Shown: positions 9,260-18,810, counted from the first letter of the stretch. The stretch: DNA of 64,000 bases from Salegentibacter agarivorans (GCF_900113135.1 NZ_FOOH01000009.1:62001-126000), one strand, 5' to 3'. A program made the numbers and translations. Notes: a model not told the origin generated them from the sequence alone.

Positions 9260-10627
9260 GTGAAAACTGAAACTCAAAATACTAACAATTCCGGTAAAAA
9301 ACTGGTGATCCTTGGCGGCGGCGAAAGCGGTGCTGGGACTGCTATTTTAGGCGTGAAGGAAGGTTTTAAGGTTTTTGTTTCAGATAAAGGAAAAATAAAA
9401 GAAAAATATAAATCGGTTTTTGAAGAATTGAAGATCGATTGGGAAGAGGAAATTCATACTGAAGCTAAGATTTTAGATGCCGATGTAGTGATGAAAAGTC
9501 CCGGAATCCCGGAAACTGTTTCAATTGTAAAACAATTAGTAGAGAAAGGTATTCCGGTGATTTCAGAAATTGAATTTGCTGCCGCTTTTACTTCAGCAAA
9601 AATTATTGGGATTACAGGCAGCAACGGGAAAACCACCACTACAAAATTTGTGCACCATATTTTAAAAAATGCAGGCGTAAATGTGGGAATGGCAGGGAAT
9701 GTAGGCGACAGCTTTGCAAAACAGGTCGCTGAAACAAATCCCGACTGGTTTGTGCTGGAATTAAGCAGTTTTCAATTAGACGGGATTAAAGAATTTAGGC
9801 CTGATATTTCGGTGTTAACCAATATCACGCCCGATCATTTAGATCGTTATGAACATAAACTGGAGAATTACGTTTTTTCAAAATTCAGGATTGCCGAAAA
9901 TCAAACTAAAGATGATTTTTTTATCTACGATTTAGACGATGAAATTATCACAAACTGGTTGGATAGACACCCGGTAAAAGCGCAAAAATTACCGTTTTCC
10001 CTTCAGCAAAAAGTAGAAAATGGCTCATACATAGAGAACGAAAATATTATAGTTAATATAAAAAACAAACAATTTAATATGCCAACAACAAAATTAGGTT
10101 TACAGGGTAAACACAATACTAAAAATGCGATGGCTGCGGCCACTGTTTCCCAATTATTGCGAATTAGAAAAGAAACTATTCGTGAAAGTATGGAGAGTTT
10201 TCAGGGGGTAGAACACCGCCTGGAAAAAGTGCTGAAAATTAATAATGTTCAGTATATAAACGATTCTAAAGCAACTAATGTAAACGCAACTTTTTATGCT
10301 TTGGAAAGTATGGAAAGTGAAACCGTTTGGATTGTTGGAGGAGTAGATAAAGGAAATGTTTACGACGATCTTCTACCACTGGTAAATGAAAAAGTAAAAG
10401 CAATTATTTGCCTGGGAGTAGATAACCAAAAGCTAATGCAAAACTTTGGGAATTGTGTAGATACAATTGTTGAAACAGAATCTATGAAAGAAGCTGTAAG
10501 AATGGCTTATAGTCTCGCTGAAAGAGGAGATTCGGTTTTACTTTCTCCTGCCTGTGCAAGTTTTGACCTTTTTGAAAATTACGAAGACAGAGGACGTCAG
10601 TTTAAAGATGCCGTTAGAGATCTATAA
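9260..10627 (+). CDS. murD: MurD, UDP-MurNAc-L-alanine:D-glutamate ligase
   Basis: A 455-residue cytoplasmic Mur ligase that adds D-glutamate. The N-terminal Rossmann motif is LGGGESGAGTA, the P-loop GSNGKTTTTK is at about residues 121-130, the central domain has NITPDHLDRY, and the C-terminal domain has NDSKATN. The start is GTG, seven bases after the mraY stop region; the next residues are a short polar tail before the conserved core, so the exact start could be a few codons later. A REP-like palindrome follows the stop, in the 63-base gap before ftsW. Confidence 0.95.
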   Translation: MKTETQNTNNSGKKLVILGGGESGAGTAILGVKEGFKVFVSDKGKIKEKYKSVFEELKIDWEEEIHTEAKILDADVVMKSPGIPETVSIVKQLVEKGIPVISEIEFAAAFTSAKIIGITGSNGKTTTTKFVHHILKNAGVNVGMAGNVGDSFAKQVAETNPDWFVLELSSFQLDGIKEFRPDISVLTNITPDHLDRYEHKLENYVFSKFRIAENQTKDDFFIYDLDDEIITNWLDRHPVKAQKLPFSLQQKVENGSYIENENIIVNIKNKQFNMPTTKLGLQGKHNTKNAMAAATVSQLLRIRKETIRESMESFQGVEHRLEKVLKINNVQYINDSKATNVNATFYALESMESETVWIVGGVDKGNVYDDLLPLVNEKVKAIICLGVDNQKLMQNFGNCVDTIVETESMKEAVRMAYSLAERGDSVLLSPACASFDLFENYEDRGRQFKDAVRDL

Positions 10628-10637
10628 AAAGAGCTTA

Positions 10638-10663
10638 GATCCTGAAACAAGTTCAGGATGAGG
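10638..10663 (+). repeat. REP-like palindrome, copy 1
   Basis: ATCCTGAA and TTCAGGAT pair over eight bases around an ACAAG loop and are followed by GAGG. Related palindromes occur at 13084-13125 and, in reverse orientation, at 52088-52115. All sit outside genes and share a GATnCTGAAA start, so I treat them as one dispersed family. Any effect on the dcw mRNA (pause, stabilisation) is inference. Confidence 0.6.
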
Positions 10664-10690
10664 TTCGATAAAAGGAAATTAAAGAATTAA

Positions 10691-11899
10691 ATGAGCAACA
10701 TTTTTTCAAATCTTAAAGGCGATAAGGTTATCTGGGCTACGGCCGGGCTGTTGGCAATATTTTCATTTTTGCCGGTTTACAGTTCCAGTAGTAATCTTGC
10801 GTATTTATATGGAGATGGCAGCACTTTCCAGTATGTGGTGGTGCATTTCTTCCATTTGCTTTTAGGTTTTTGTTTGCTCTTTGCTGTACATAAAATTCCC
10901 TATCATTATTTCCGGGGGCTTTCCATCTTATTTTTGCCGGTTGTAATTGTGTTGTTAATTTATACGGTTGCCCAGGGAACAATGATAGACGGTGCTTATG
11001 CGAGTAGATGGATCCAAATTCCGGGCTTAGGGGTTTCGTTTCAGTCATCTACGTTGGCATCGGTAGTTTTAATGATTTATGTGGCGCGTTACCTCTCTAA
11101 AAAAACCAATGAGAATCTCACTTTTAAAGAGTCAATTTTACCGCTTTGGTTGCCTGTAGGAGTGGTATTATCCTTAATTTTGCCGGCCAATTTCTCCACA
11201 ACTGCCATCGTTTTTTCTATGGTGCTGGTGTTGATGTTTTTAGGAGGATATCCAATAAAATACCTTGGAATTATTGTAGCGGCAGGTTTGATTTTGTTGA
11301 CTATGTTTATTCTTACGGCTAAAGCTTTTCCGGGGCTTTTACCAAATAGGGTAGATACATGGGCAAGCCGAATTGAAAGTTTTTCTAACGATGAAGATAC
11401 CGAAGCCGATTACCAGATTGAAAAAGCAAAAATTGCCATAGCCACTGGCGGAGTTGCAGGGACAGGAATTGGTAAAAGTGTGCAAAGAAATTTTTTACCT
11501 CAATCTTCTTCAGATTTTATCTACGCGATAATTGTTGAAGAAATGGGCTTAATAGGTGCCTTCGGAGTAATGTTGGCGTATTTGCTATTGCTTTTCCGGA
11601 TTGTGATCGTAGCTACCAAGGCTAATACGATTTTTGGAAAACTACTGGTTATGGGAGTTGGTTTACCAATAATTTTCCAGGCATTGATAAATATGGGAGT
11701 TGCGGTAGAGTTATTTCCGGTTACAGGACAAACTTTGCCTTTAATAAGTAGCGGGGGAACTTCCATTTGGATGACCTGTATGGCACTTGGAATTATTTTA
11801 AGTGTAAGCGCCAAACGTGAGGAAATGAAAGAACGGGAAGAAGCTGAAAAGGAACTGGATAATGAAAATCCACTAGATATTTTAAGCGAAGCTATATAA
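10691..11899 (+). CDS. ftsW: FtsW, septal peptidoglycan glycosyltransferase (SEDS)
   Basis: A 402-residue integral membrane protein of the SEDS family with about ten hydrophobic segments. It carries the SEDS signature PVTGQTLPLISSGGTS near residues 343-358 and a large extracytoplasmic loop (residues ~215-265). SEDS proteins polymerise lipid II glycan strands; FtsW works with FtsI, encoded upstream in the same run. The C-terminus is a charged, glutamate-rich cytoplasmic tail. The start follows a 63-base spacer with a palindrome. The dcw position separates it from the elongation homologue RodA. Confidence 0.94.
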   Translation: MSNIFSNLKGDKVIWATAGLLAIFSFLPVYSSSSNLAYLYGDGSTFQYVVVHFFHLLLGFCLLFAVHKIPYHYFRGLSILFLPVVIVLLIYTVAQGTMIDGAYASRWIQIPGLGVSFQSSTLASVVLMIYVARYLSKKTNENLTFKESILPLWLPVGVVLSLILPANFSTTAIVFSMVLVLMFLGGYPIKYLGIIVAAGLILLTMFILTAKAFPGLLPNRVDTWASRIESFSNDEDTEADYQIEKAKIAIATGGVAGTGIGKSVQRNFLPQSSSDFIYAIIVEEMGLIGAFGVMLAYLLLLFRIVIVATKANTIFGKLLVMGVGLPIIFQALINMGVAVELFPVTGQTLPLISSGGTSIWMTCMALGIILSVSAKREEMKEREEAEKELDNENPLDILSEAI

Positions 11900-11914
11900 C
11901 CAGCATGATGCTGG
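11900..11914 (+). repeat. Short perfect palindrome after ftsW
   Basis: CCAGCA-TGA-TGCTGG directly follows the ftsW stop in the 81-base gap before murG. It shares a few letters with the REP-like copies (CAGCATGA, GGACG) but is too short to assign to them. No T-run follows, so it is not a standard terminator. Confidence 0.4.
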
Positions 11915-11980
11915 ACGAAAGAAATTGCGAAAGATATAAATGTAATTAAGTTCCAAAAATAGGGATGGAAATTTAAAAAA

Positions 11981-13075
11981 ATGAAAAAGGATTTACGTGT
12001 AATATTATCTGGAGGCGGCACAGGCGGGCATATTTACCCGGCCATTGCTATTGCCCACGAGATAAAAACACGTTATCCTGAAGCCGAAATATTGTTTGTT
12101 GGTGCCAGTGACAGGATGGAAATGGAGAAAGTACCACAAGCCGGTTACAAAATAGAAGGTCTTTGGATTAGTGGAATTCAGCGAAAGTTAACGATGAGCA
12201 ATCTAATGTTTCCGTTTAAGCTGTTAAGCAGTTTGGCGAAATCCAGAAGAATAATTAGGGAATTTAAACCAGATGTGGTGATTGGAACGGGCGGCTTTGC
12301 TAGCGGGCCATTACTAAAAGTGGCAAACTCGAATGGCATTCCAACTCTTATTCAAGAGCAGAATTCTTTTCCAGGAATAACCAATAAACTTTTGGCAAAA
12401 CAGGCCGATAAGATTTGTGCCGCTTATGAAGAGGTTAAAAGATTTTTTCCTGCTGAAAAAACTGTAATTACCGGTAACCCGGTTAGACAGGATTTATTGA
12501 AAATTGACGAAAACAGGGAAAAAGCTCTTGCACATTTTGGTCTTGAAAAAGACAAGAAAGTAGTGCTGGTTTTAGGTGGGAGCCTTGGCGCAAGAAGAAT
12601 AAATCAATTGGTGGAAGCCAATTTAGAAAGATTTAAAGAAGAAAATATTCAGCTTATCTGGCAAACCGGGAAGCTGTATTTCGAAGAATATAAAAAGTAC
12701 AATTCAGGTTTGGTGCAAACGCATTTATTTCTGAATGAAATGAATTTGGCTTATGGCGCTGCAGATGTTATTATTTCAAGAGCTGGAGCGGGCACGGTTT
12801 CAGAATTAAGTATTGTGGGAAAACCGGTGCTTTTTGTTCCGTCCCCAAATGTAGCTGAAGACCACCAGGCCAAGAATGCAATGGCGGTAGTAAAGAAAAA
12901 TGCCGCGATGATGTTGAAGGAAAATGAACTGGATGAAAAATTTGAGACCGAGTTTTTCGCATTAATGGCTTCCGAAGAGAAGCAAGAAGAACTGGGAGAA
13001 AATATTAAAAAACTGGCTTTGCCAAATGCAACCGCAAGGATTGTAGACGAAGTAGAGAAATTGATTAAGAAGTAA
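11981..13075 (+). CDS. murG: MurG, lipid II synthase (GlcNAc transferase)
   Basis: A 364-residue GT28-family glycosyltransferase that adds GlcNAc to lipid I on the inner face of the membrane. The N-terminal [11 protein letters not shown] loop (residues 11-21), the IQEQNSFPG motif and the C-terminal donor-binding [11 protein letters not shown] motif are all intact. The length is normal. It starts 81 bases after ftsW; the start ATG is preceded by an A-rich stretch without a recognisable Shine-Dalgarno sequence, common in this phylum. Confidence 0.96.
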   Translation: MKKDLRVILSGGGTGGHIYPAIAIAHEIKTRYPEAEILFVGASDRMEMEKVPQAGYKIEGLWISGIQRKLTMSNLMFPFKLLSSLAKSRRIIREFKPDVVIGTGGFASGPLLKVANSNGIPTLIQEQNSFPGITNKLLAKQADKICAAYEEVKRFFPAEKTVITGNPVRQDLLKIDENREKALAHFGLEKDKKVVLVLGGSLGARRINQLVEANLERFKEENIQLIWQTGKLYFEEYKKYNSGLVQTHLFLNEMNLAYGAADVIISRAGAGTVSELSIVGKPVLFVPSPNVAEDHQAKNAMAVVKKNAAMMLKENELDEKFETEFFALMASEEKQEELGENIKKLALPNATARIVDEVEKLIKK

Positions 13076-13083
13076 GCAAATCA

Positions 13084-13125
13084 GATTCTGAAATAATCCG
13101 AAAGATTGGGACAGAATGACGTGAG
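13084..13125 (+). repeat. REP-like palindrome, copy 2 (degenerate)
   Basis: ATTCTG and CAGAAT form the outer six-base stem; a small AATC/GATT hairpin lies inside. The ends (GATTCTGAAATAAT and GAATGACGTG) match those of the copy near 52.1 kb read on the reverse strand, which is why I place it in the same family. It occupies most of the 62-base murG-murC gap. Confidence 0.5.
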
Positions 13126-13137
13126 ATTAAAATATAA

Positions 13138-14493
13138 ATGCAGGATTTAAACCACATACGAAACATTTATTTTATCGGTATTGGCGGTATTGGGATGAGT
13201 GCGCTGGCGCGTTACTTTAAATTCTTGGGAAAAAATGTGGCCGGTTACGATAAAACTTCAACTTCACTTACCAGAACGCTGGAAGCTGAAGATATTGTTG
13301 TGGTTTATGATGAAAAAATGAAGTTGGTTCCAGCTGAATTTACAGATAAAGAAAATACGCTGGTTGTCTACACACCCGCGGTTCCTGCCGGTCACGAACA
13401 ACTGGTTTACTTTAAGAATAATGATTTCAACCTAAAGAAAAGAGCCTCTGTGCTCGGATTAATTTCTAAAGGAAAAACCACTTTAGCGGTAGCTGGAACT
13501 CACGGTAAAACTACCACTACGGCAATTTTAGGGCATTTGCTTAAAGAAACCAATGCGAAAGTAACCGGATTCTTAGGTGGAATTAGTGAAGATATTCAAA
13601 GCAATTTAATCCTAAAAGGTGACGAAGTTATTGTAGTTGAAGCCGATGAATTTGATCGCTCATTTCTTCATCTTTCACCAAATATTGCAGCGGTAACCTC
13701 TATGGATGCCGATCATTTAGATATTTATGGCAAAAAAGAAGAGCTGGAAGATACCTTTAGGCAATTCGCAAAGCTAGTTCCTCAAAATGGAACTTTATTG
13801 GTGAAAAATGGCTTGCCGCTGGATGGAATTACTTTTGGAATAGAAGACAATGCCGATTATTCGGCTCAAAATATAAAGATCGAAAATGGAACGTATCATT
13901 TTGATCTAAAAACTCCTAACGGAGTTATTGAAGATTTTAAGTTTAATCTACCCGGCAAACACAATTTGCTAAATGCTATAACCGCCCTGGCGATGGCTAT
14001 CCAATATGGATCCCCAATCCCCAGGCTATCCAGGGCGTTATATAGTTTTAAAGGTGTTAAACGTAGATTTTCTTATAAAATTAAGTCAGATAAGTTGGTG
14101 CTTATAGACGATTATGCACACCATCCGGCAGAGATCGCTGCGGTGAACCAGGCCATAAGGGAAATGCATCCCGGGAAGAAGGTTTTGGCAGTTTTTCAGC
14201 CGCATTTGTTCAGCAGAACGAAAGATTTTGTTGATGATTTTGCTGAAAGTCTGTCTTTATTTGATGAGTTGATGTTGCTGGATATTTATCCGGCGCGAGA
14301 ATTGCCAATTGAAGGTGTTACTTCAGGCTGGCTACTGGAAAAAGTAAATAATAATTCAAAGAAATTAATTCAAAAAGAAAATATTATTGAAGAAGTAAAA
14401 AGATCAAATCCGGAAGTGGTGGTGCTAATGGGCGCAGGCAGTATTGGGGAAGAAGTGGAATCTATAAAAAATGGATTGCAGGATGAAGCTTAA
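13138..14493 (+). CDS. murC: MurC, UDP-MurNAc:L-alanine ligase
   Basis: A 451-residue Mur ligase catalysing the first amino-acid addition to UDP-MurNAc. The N-terminal IGIGGIGMSALA Rossmann motif, P-loop GTHGKTTTT (about residues 121-129), MDADHLD motif and C-terminal DDYAHHP motif are all present. The DDYAHHP form and lack of a fused ligase domain distinguish it from Mpl. The ftsQ frame begins inside its last codons, an overlap of up to 23 bases that implies coupled translation. Confidence 0.95.
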   Translation: MQDLNHIRNIYFIGIGGIGMSALARYFKFLGKNVAGYDKTSTSLTRTLEAEDIVVVYDEKMKLVPAEFTDKENTLVVYTPAVPAGHEQLVYFKNNDFNLKKRASVLGLISKGKTTLAVAGTHGKTTTTAILGHLLKETNAKVTGFLGGISEDIQSNLILKGDEVIVVEADEFDRSFLHLSPNIAAVTSMDADHLDIYGKKEELEDTFRQFAKLVPQNGTLLVKNGLPLDGITFGIEDNADYSAQNIKIENGTYHFDLKTPNGVIEDFKFNLPGKHNLLNAITALAMAIQYGSPIPRLSRALYSFKGVKRRFSYKIKSDKLVLIDDYAHHPAEIAAVNQAIREMHPGKKVLAVFQPHLFSRTKDFVDDFAESLSLFDELMLLDIYPARELPIEGVTSGWLLEKVNNNSKKLIQKENIIEEVKRSNPEVVVLMGAGSIGEEVESIKNGLQDEA

Positions 14494-15199
14494 GCTAAAC
14501 TACATAAAACTGCCCGTTTTACTCCTTTTAGTGGGATTTCTGTTCGGTTTTGCAGAAAAACGGAATAATTCCCGAAAAGTGAGTGAGGTAAAAGTGCAAT
14601 TTGTAACGGGTGAAAACCTGTATGTTACTGAGGAAGCGGTTAATAAGTTGTTGATACAAAATGATGTGGCCGCGGCGGGCATAGACAAAGAAATTTTAGA
14701 TTTGAATAGGGTAGAGAGCCTGTTGAATAATCACGATATGATAGAAAATGCTGAAGCTTTTTTAAGTCTGGATGGGAAACTCCAAACTAAAATAAGTCAG
14801 CGTAAACCCATTGGTAGAATAGTGGGGAATTCTTCTTTTTATTTAGACAGGAATGGGCAGGTAATGCCGCTTTCACCATACTATGCTGCACGGGTACCAC
14901 TGCTTATGGGAGTAGACTCCAGCAACGTAATTACAGCATATCCGCTGGTAGATTATATTCAGAAAGATGAATTTTTAACCCGACATATCACCGGTGTTAA
15001 ACGTTTACCCGGAGATAAATTTGAACTGGAAATGAGAAAATTAGACTTTAAGGTGTATTTCGGCAAAGCCAATGATATAGCCTTAAAGTTCAATAATTTT
15101 AAAGCATTTTATAAAAAAGCTTTACAAGACGAGAAATTAGAGACCTACAAAAAAGTGAATTTACAATTTGGAGATCAGGTTGTTTGCACTAAAAAGTAA
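14471..15199 (+). CDS. ftsQ: FtsQ-like cell division protein
   Basis: A 242-residue bitopic protein: short cytoplasmic tail, one transmembrane helix (about residues 14-28), then a POTRA-like domain (VKFVTGENLYVTEEAVNKLL region) and a second beta domain. FtsQ recruits FtsL and FtsB and links early and late divisome proteins. Divergent in sequence, so identity rests on topology, size and the invariant place between murC and ftsA. Two starts are possible: ATG 14471 or ATG 14483, four codons later, which is preceded by AGGA and would reduce the overlap with murC. I keep the longer one without strong preference. Confidence 0.85.
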   Translation: MDCRMKLKLNYIKLPVLLLLVGFLFGFAEKRNNSRKVSEVKVQFVTGENLYVTEEAVNKLLIQNDVAAAGIDKEILDLNRVESLLNNHDMIENAEAFLSLDGKLQTKISQRKPIGRIVGNSSFYLDRNGQVMPLSPYYAARVPLLMGVDSSNVITAYPLVDYIQKDEFLTRHITGVKRLPGDKFELEMRKLDFKVYFGKANDIALKFNNFKAFYKKALQDEKLETYKKVNLQFGDQVVCTKK

Positions 15200-15202
15200 A
15201 TT

Positions 15203-16570
15203 ATGGAACACAACGAGATAGCCGTAGGATTAGATATTGGTACCACAAAAATTGTGGCCATGATTGGACGTAAGAACGAATATGGAAAGGTAGAGATCGT
15301 AGGTATTGGGAAATCCAAAAGCCTTGGTGTGCACCGCGGGGTGGTAAATAATATTACCCAAACTATTCAGTCTATACAGCAGGCTATTCAGGAAGCTGAG
15401 GCAGATTCAGGATTAAAAATTAGTGATGTAGTGGTTGGTATTGCCGGCCAGCATATAAGAAGCCTTCAACATAGCGATTATATTACCAGGCCAAACCCCG
15501 AAGAGGTGATTGATGCCGATGATATACATAGCCTTTGCAACCAGGTTCACAAATTGGTGATGTTGCCTGGTGAAGAGATTATTCACGTTTTACCTCAGGA
15601 ATTCAAGGTAGACGGCCAGGCAGAGATCAAGGAACCTATTGGAATGTATGGCGGGAGGTTAGAAGCTAATTTCCACGTAGTGGTTGGCCAGGTTTCTTCC
15701 ATTAGAAACATTGGAAGATGTGTGAAAAGCGCCGGATTAGAACTTTCGGCAGTGACTTTAGAACCATTGGCTTCAGCTAATGCCGTATTGAGTCAGGAAG
15801 AAAAAGAAGCAGGGGTGGCACTTATAGATATAGGTGGTGGTACTACCGATTTAGCCATTTTTAAAGACGGAATAATTAGACATACCGCCGTAATTCCTTT
15901 TGGGGGAAATGTAATTACCGAAGACATTAAAGAAGGATGTTCAATTATAGAAAAACAGGCAGAATTGCTTAAGATTAAGTTTGGATCTGCCTGGCCTGGA
16001 GAAAATAAAGACAATGAGATTGTTTCCATTCCCGGTTTACGCGGAAGGGAACCTAAGGAAATCACCTTAAAGAACCTTTCAAAAATTATCCACGCTCGTG
16101 TAGTTGAAATTATTGAGCAGGTTTACCTGGAAATTAAAAACTACGGGCACGAAGAACAAAAGAAGAAGTTAATTGCCGGAATGGTCTTAACAGGTGGTGG
16201 AGCACAGTTGAAGCATATTAAACAACTTGCCGAATATATTACCGGGATGGATACCAGAATTGGATATCCTAACGAGCACCTTGCAGGAAATAACGATACC
16301 GAAACTACCAGCCCGGTTTATGCCACAGCGGTAGGATTGGTAATGAATAGCCTGGAACACGGTGAAAAGAAGTTTCAAGAAGAAGTTGTGCTAAAAAGCA
16401 AAGAAGAAAGAGAAAGAGAAGAAGAGGAGTTGCAGAAAGATTTTGAGCAAAATCCACCGGAAGGTGAAGATTTGAGGCAGGATCCCGAAGCTTCAAAAAG
16501 ACCGCCCAAAAAGAGCATTTTTGATAAATGGGCAGAGAAGTTTAAAGATTTTTTAGATAACGCAGAGTAA
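15203..16570 (+). CDS. ftsA: FtsA, actin-like divisome protein
   Basis: A 455-residue actin-fold ATPase that tethers FtsZ to the membrane. Phosphate-1 motif LDIGTTKIV is at residues 10-18, the phosphate-2 motif DIGGGTTD is near 209, and VLTGGGAQL is the adenosine motif. The SHS2/1C domain region follows the first motif. The C-terminus (about residues 385-455) is a long charged segment ending in a basic-hydrophobic helix (FDKWAEKFKDFLDN) that probably is the membrane-targeting amphipathic helix. It starts three bases after the ftsQ stop and is separated from ftsZ by 119 bases carrying three hairpins. Confidence 0.95.
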   Translation: MEHNEIAVGLDIGTTKIVAMIGRKNEYGKVEIVGIGKSKSLGVHRGVVNNITQTIQSIQQAIQEAEADSGLKISDVVVGIAGQHIRSLQHSDYITRPNPEEVIDADDIHSLCNQVHKLVMLPGEEIIHVLPQEFKVDGQAEIKEPIGMYGGRLEANFHVVVGQVSSIRNIGRCVKSAGLELSAVTLEPLASANAVLSQEEKEAGVALIDIGGGTTDLAIFKDGIIRHTAVIPFGGNVITEDIKEGCSIIEKQAELLKIKFGSAWPGENKDNEIVSIPGLRGREPKEITLKNLSKIIHARVVEIIEQVYLEIKNYGHEEQKKKLIAGMVLTGGGAQLKHIKQLAEYITGMDTRIGYPNEHLAGNNDTETTSPVYATAVGLVMNSLEHGEKKFQEEVVLKSKEEREREEEELQKDFEQNPPEGEDLRQDPEASKRPPKKSIFDKWAEKFKDFLDNAE

Positions 16571-16573
16571 ATA

Positions 16574-16660
16574 CCTCGAGGTAATCCTACGAGGAATAGA
16601 ATTAAAAAGTAAAAACATTTCAACGTAAGCGTTGAAGCATATTAAATCTCACTTAGTGAG
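16574..16660 (+). repeat. Three consecutive small hairpins between ftsA and ftsZ
   Basis: Within 87 bases there are three separate inverted repeats: CCTCG/CGAGG (16574-16594), TTCAACG/CGTTGAA with a TAAG loop (16619-16636) and CTCAC/GTGAG with a TTA loop (16648-16660). None has a following T-run. They could be RNA processing or stability elements setting the FtsA:FtsZ ratio, which is inference only. Confidence 0.5.
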
Positions 16661-16689
16661 TAAAAGAGAGAACCAGTAAAACAGAATTT

Positions 16690-18729
16690 ATGAGCAGTAC
16701 AGAATTCGACAACATTGCATTCGATTTGCCAAAGAATCAATCGAACGTCATTAAGGTTATTGGTGTAGGTGGTGGAGGCAGCAATGCTATAAACCACATG
16801 TTCCAGTTAGGAATTAAAGGAGTAGATTTCGTGGTTTGCAATACCGATGCACAAGCCCTTGATAATAGTCCCGTTCCTAACAAAATACAATTAGGTGTAA
16901 GCCTAACCGAAGGATTAGGAGCCGGTGCTAACCCGTTAATTGGGGAGCAGGCAGCCGTAGAAAGTTTTGATGAAATTAAACAAATGCTTGATGTAAATAC
17001 CAAGATGGTATTTATCACCGCAGGTATGGGAGGTGGTACCGGTACAGGGGCAGCCCCTGTTATTGCGAAACAGGCAAAAGATATGGATATCCTTACCGTT
17101 GGGATCGTGACCATTCCTTTTCAGTTTGAAGGGAAAATGAGGAACGAGCAAGCCCAACTTGGGGTAGAAAAACTTAGAAGTCACGTAGATTCCTTAATCG
17201 TGATCAATAATAATAAACTTCGGGAAGTTTATGGGAACCTTGGTTTTAAAGCCGGTTTCTCTAAAGCCGATGAGGTTTTAGCTACCGCTTCAAGGGGTAT
17301 TGCTGAAGTAATTACCCATCACTACACGCAAAATATTGACCTTAGGGATGCTAAGACGGTATTAAGTAACAGTGGAACAGCAATTATGGGATCGGCCCAG
17401 GCCACTGGTGCAACCAGGGCTCAGGATGCTATAAGTAAAGCATTGGATTCTCCTTTATTAAACGATAATAAGATTACCGGTGCCCAAAACGTATTACTGC
17501 TAATTGTTTCGGGTGGCGAGGAAATTACTATTGATGAGATTGGAGAAATCAATGACCATATCCAGGCAGAAGCCGGGCACAGCGCCAATATTATTATGGG
17601 TGTTGGTGAAGATGAAGCTTTAGATGATGCAATTTCAGTAACAATTATCGCTACGGGGTTTAACGTAGAGCAACAAAACGAAATTGTAAATACCGAAACC
17701 AAAAAGATTATCCACACGCTGGAGGATGATCAAAAAGCTGAACAAAAATTAGATCCTAAGAAAAGAGGTTTTTATCCAAAACACAATCAACAGGTTGAAG
17801 AACCAAAACAGGAAGAAGAATCAAATACACCGGAGCCTGATAATACCATTGTACACACATTGGACGATAGTGTAGAAGAAGTAGACGAGGTCGGGAATAT
17901 TCAGGTAAAGGAAGACGAGCTTTACAAAACGCCAAAATCAGCGCGGGATATGGAAGTTTCTTATGAAGAAATAAATCCTGATGATTTTATAATTAATGAT
18001 ACTTCAGAAGAAATTAAATCTATGGAAGTGAATGAGCCTGAAGAGGTTCAAAATGATAATGAAGAGCAAATAATGTTCACTTTCGATTTTCCTATAAATC
18101 AGGAGAAAAGAGAGGAACCAAAAAAGGAACAAGCAAAACGGGAAGATCCTAAAGCTCAAACTCAACAGCCAAAACCAGAGCAAAAGGAAATTAGACATCA
18201 GCTTGAAGAAGATGAGTCTAAGAATATTGAAGTGAACGAACCGGTAGAAATCGTACCGGTAACCGAGAGTTCTACTCGTGGAGTGAAACGTTACAGCCTG
18301 GACGATTATATGGAATTTGAGCAATCTTTAGACAGGTCTAAACCACAAACTAAGAAGAAAGAGGAGCCAAAGGATGAAACCATTGCTTTTGAAAAGAAAA
18401 CGGTAAAACCCGAACCTCAAACTCCTGAAAAGAAACAGGAAGAAAATGAAGGCGAAGAAGACCCGTTTAATAATCCTATTTCTGAAGTTTTAATTGAGCG
18501 TGCTGCCGAGCGTAGGGCGAAAATGAAAGAATTTAATTACAAGTTTAGAAGTAATGCCGCCCAAATTGATGAAATTGAAAAACAACCTGCTTACAAAAGA
18601 CAGGGCGTAGACCTGGATAAAAATCAACCGGGAGAAGGAAAATTATCGCGCACTACCTTAGGGAAAGACGATAATGATGATCTTCATTTTAGAAGAAACA
18701 ATTCTTTTTTACACGATAATGTAGACTAA
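16690..18729 (+). CDS. ftsZ: FtsZ, tubulin-like cell division GTPase
   Basis: A 679-residue protein. The GTPase core spans about residues 15-330 with GVGGGGSNA near 26, tubulin signature GGGTGTG at 114-120 and the T7-loop region. FtsZ forms the Z ring. Beyond the core is an unusually long, very acidic and glutamine/proline/lysine-rich linker (about 340-600), followed by a conserved C-terminal segment (VLIERAAERRAKMKEFNYKF, then PAYKRQGVDL) that probably binds FtsA. E. coli FtsZ is 383 residues; long linkers are known in flavobacteria. It ends the dcw run and is followed by a strong terminator. Confidence 0.97.
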   Translation: MSSTEFDNIAFDLPKNQSNVIKVIGVGGGGSNAINHMFQLGIKGVDFVVCNTDAQALDNSPVPNKIQLGVSLTEGLGAGANPLIGEQAAVESFDEIKQMLDVNTKMVFITAGMGGGTGTGAAPVIAKQAKDMDILTVGIVTIPFQFEGKMRNEQAQLGVEKLRSHVDSLIVINNNKLREVYGNLGFKAGFSKADEVLATASRGIAEVITHHYTQNIDLRDAKTVLSNSGTAIMGSAQATGATRAQDAISKALDSPLLNDNKITGAQNVLLLIVSGGEEITIDEIGEINDHIQAEAGHSANIIMGVGEDEALDDAISVTIIATGFNVEQQNEIVNTETKKIIHTLEDDQKAEQKLDPKKRGFYPKHNQQVEEPKQEEESNTPEPDNTIVHTLDDSVEEVDEVGNIQVKEDELYKTPKSARDMEVSYEEINPDDFIINDTSEEIKSMEVNEPEEVQNDNEEQIMFTFDFPINQEKREEPKKEQAKREDPKAQTQQPKPEQKEIRHQLEEDESKNIEVNEPVEIVPVTESSTRGVKRYSLDDYMEFEQSLDRSKPQTKKKEEPKDETIAFEKKTVKPEPQTPEKKQEENEGEEDPFNNPISEVLIERAAERRAKMKEFNYKFRSNAAQIDEIEKQPAYKRQGVDLDKNQPGEGKLSRTTLGKDDNDDLHFRRNNSFLHDNVD

Positions 18730-18757
18730 CACCAATCTTTTTTATATTACTGTTCAT

Positions 18758-18790
18758 AAAAAAAGGTGCCTCGCAATGGGCACCTTTTTT
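18758..18790. terminator. Bidirectional rho-independent terminator
   Basis: GGTGCC (18765-18770) pairs with GGCACC (18779-18784), flanked by seven A on the left and six T on the right, so it works in both directions. It lies between the ends of ftsZ and the convergent small membrane-protein gene. Confidence 0.85.
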
Positions 18791-18810
18791 GATTTTATAA
18801 AACCTCTTAT

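Noticed and set aside
11521-12021. Long reverse-strand frame opposite ftsW/murG
   Set aside because: It lies over the conserved ftsW signature and the start of murG; low-complexity hydrophobic translation, no motif.
2842-18729. A broken or missing dcw member (murF, ddl)
   Set aside because: Their absence is normal for Bacteroidota dcw clusters, where murF lies elsewhere; no remnants seen in the gaps.
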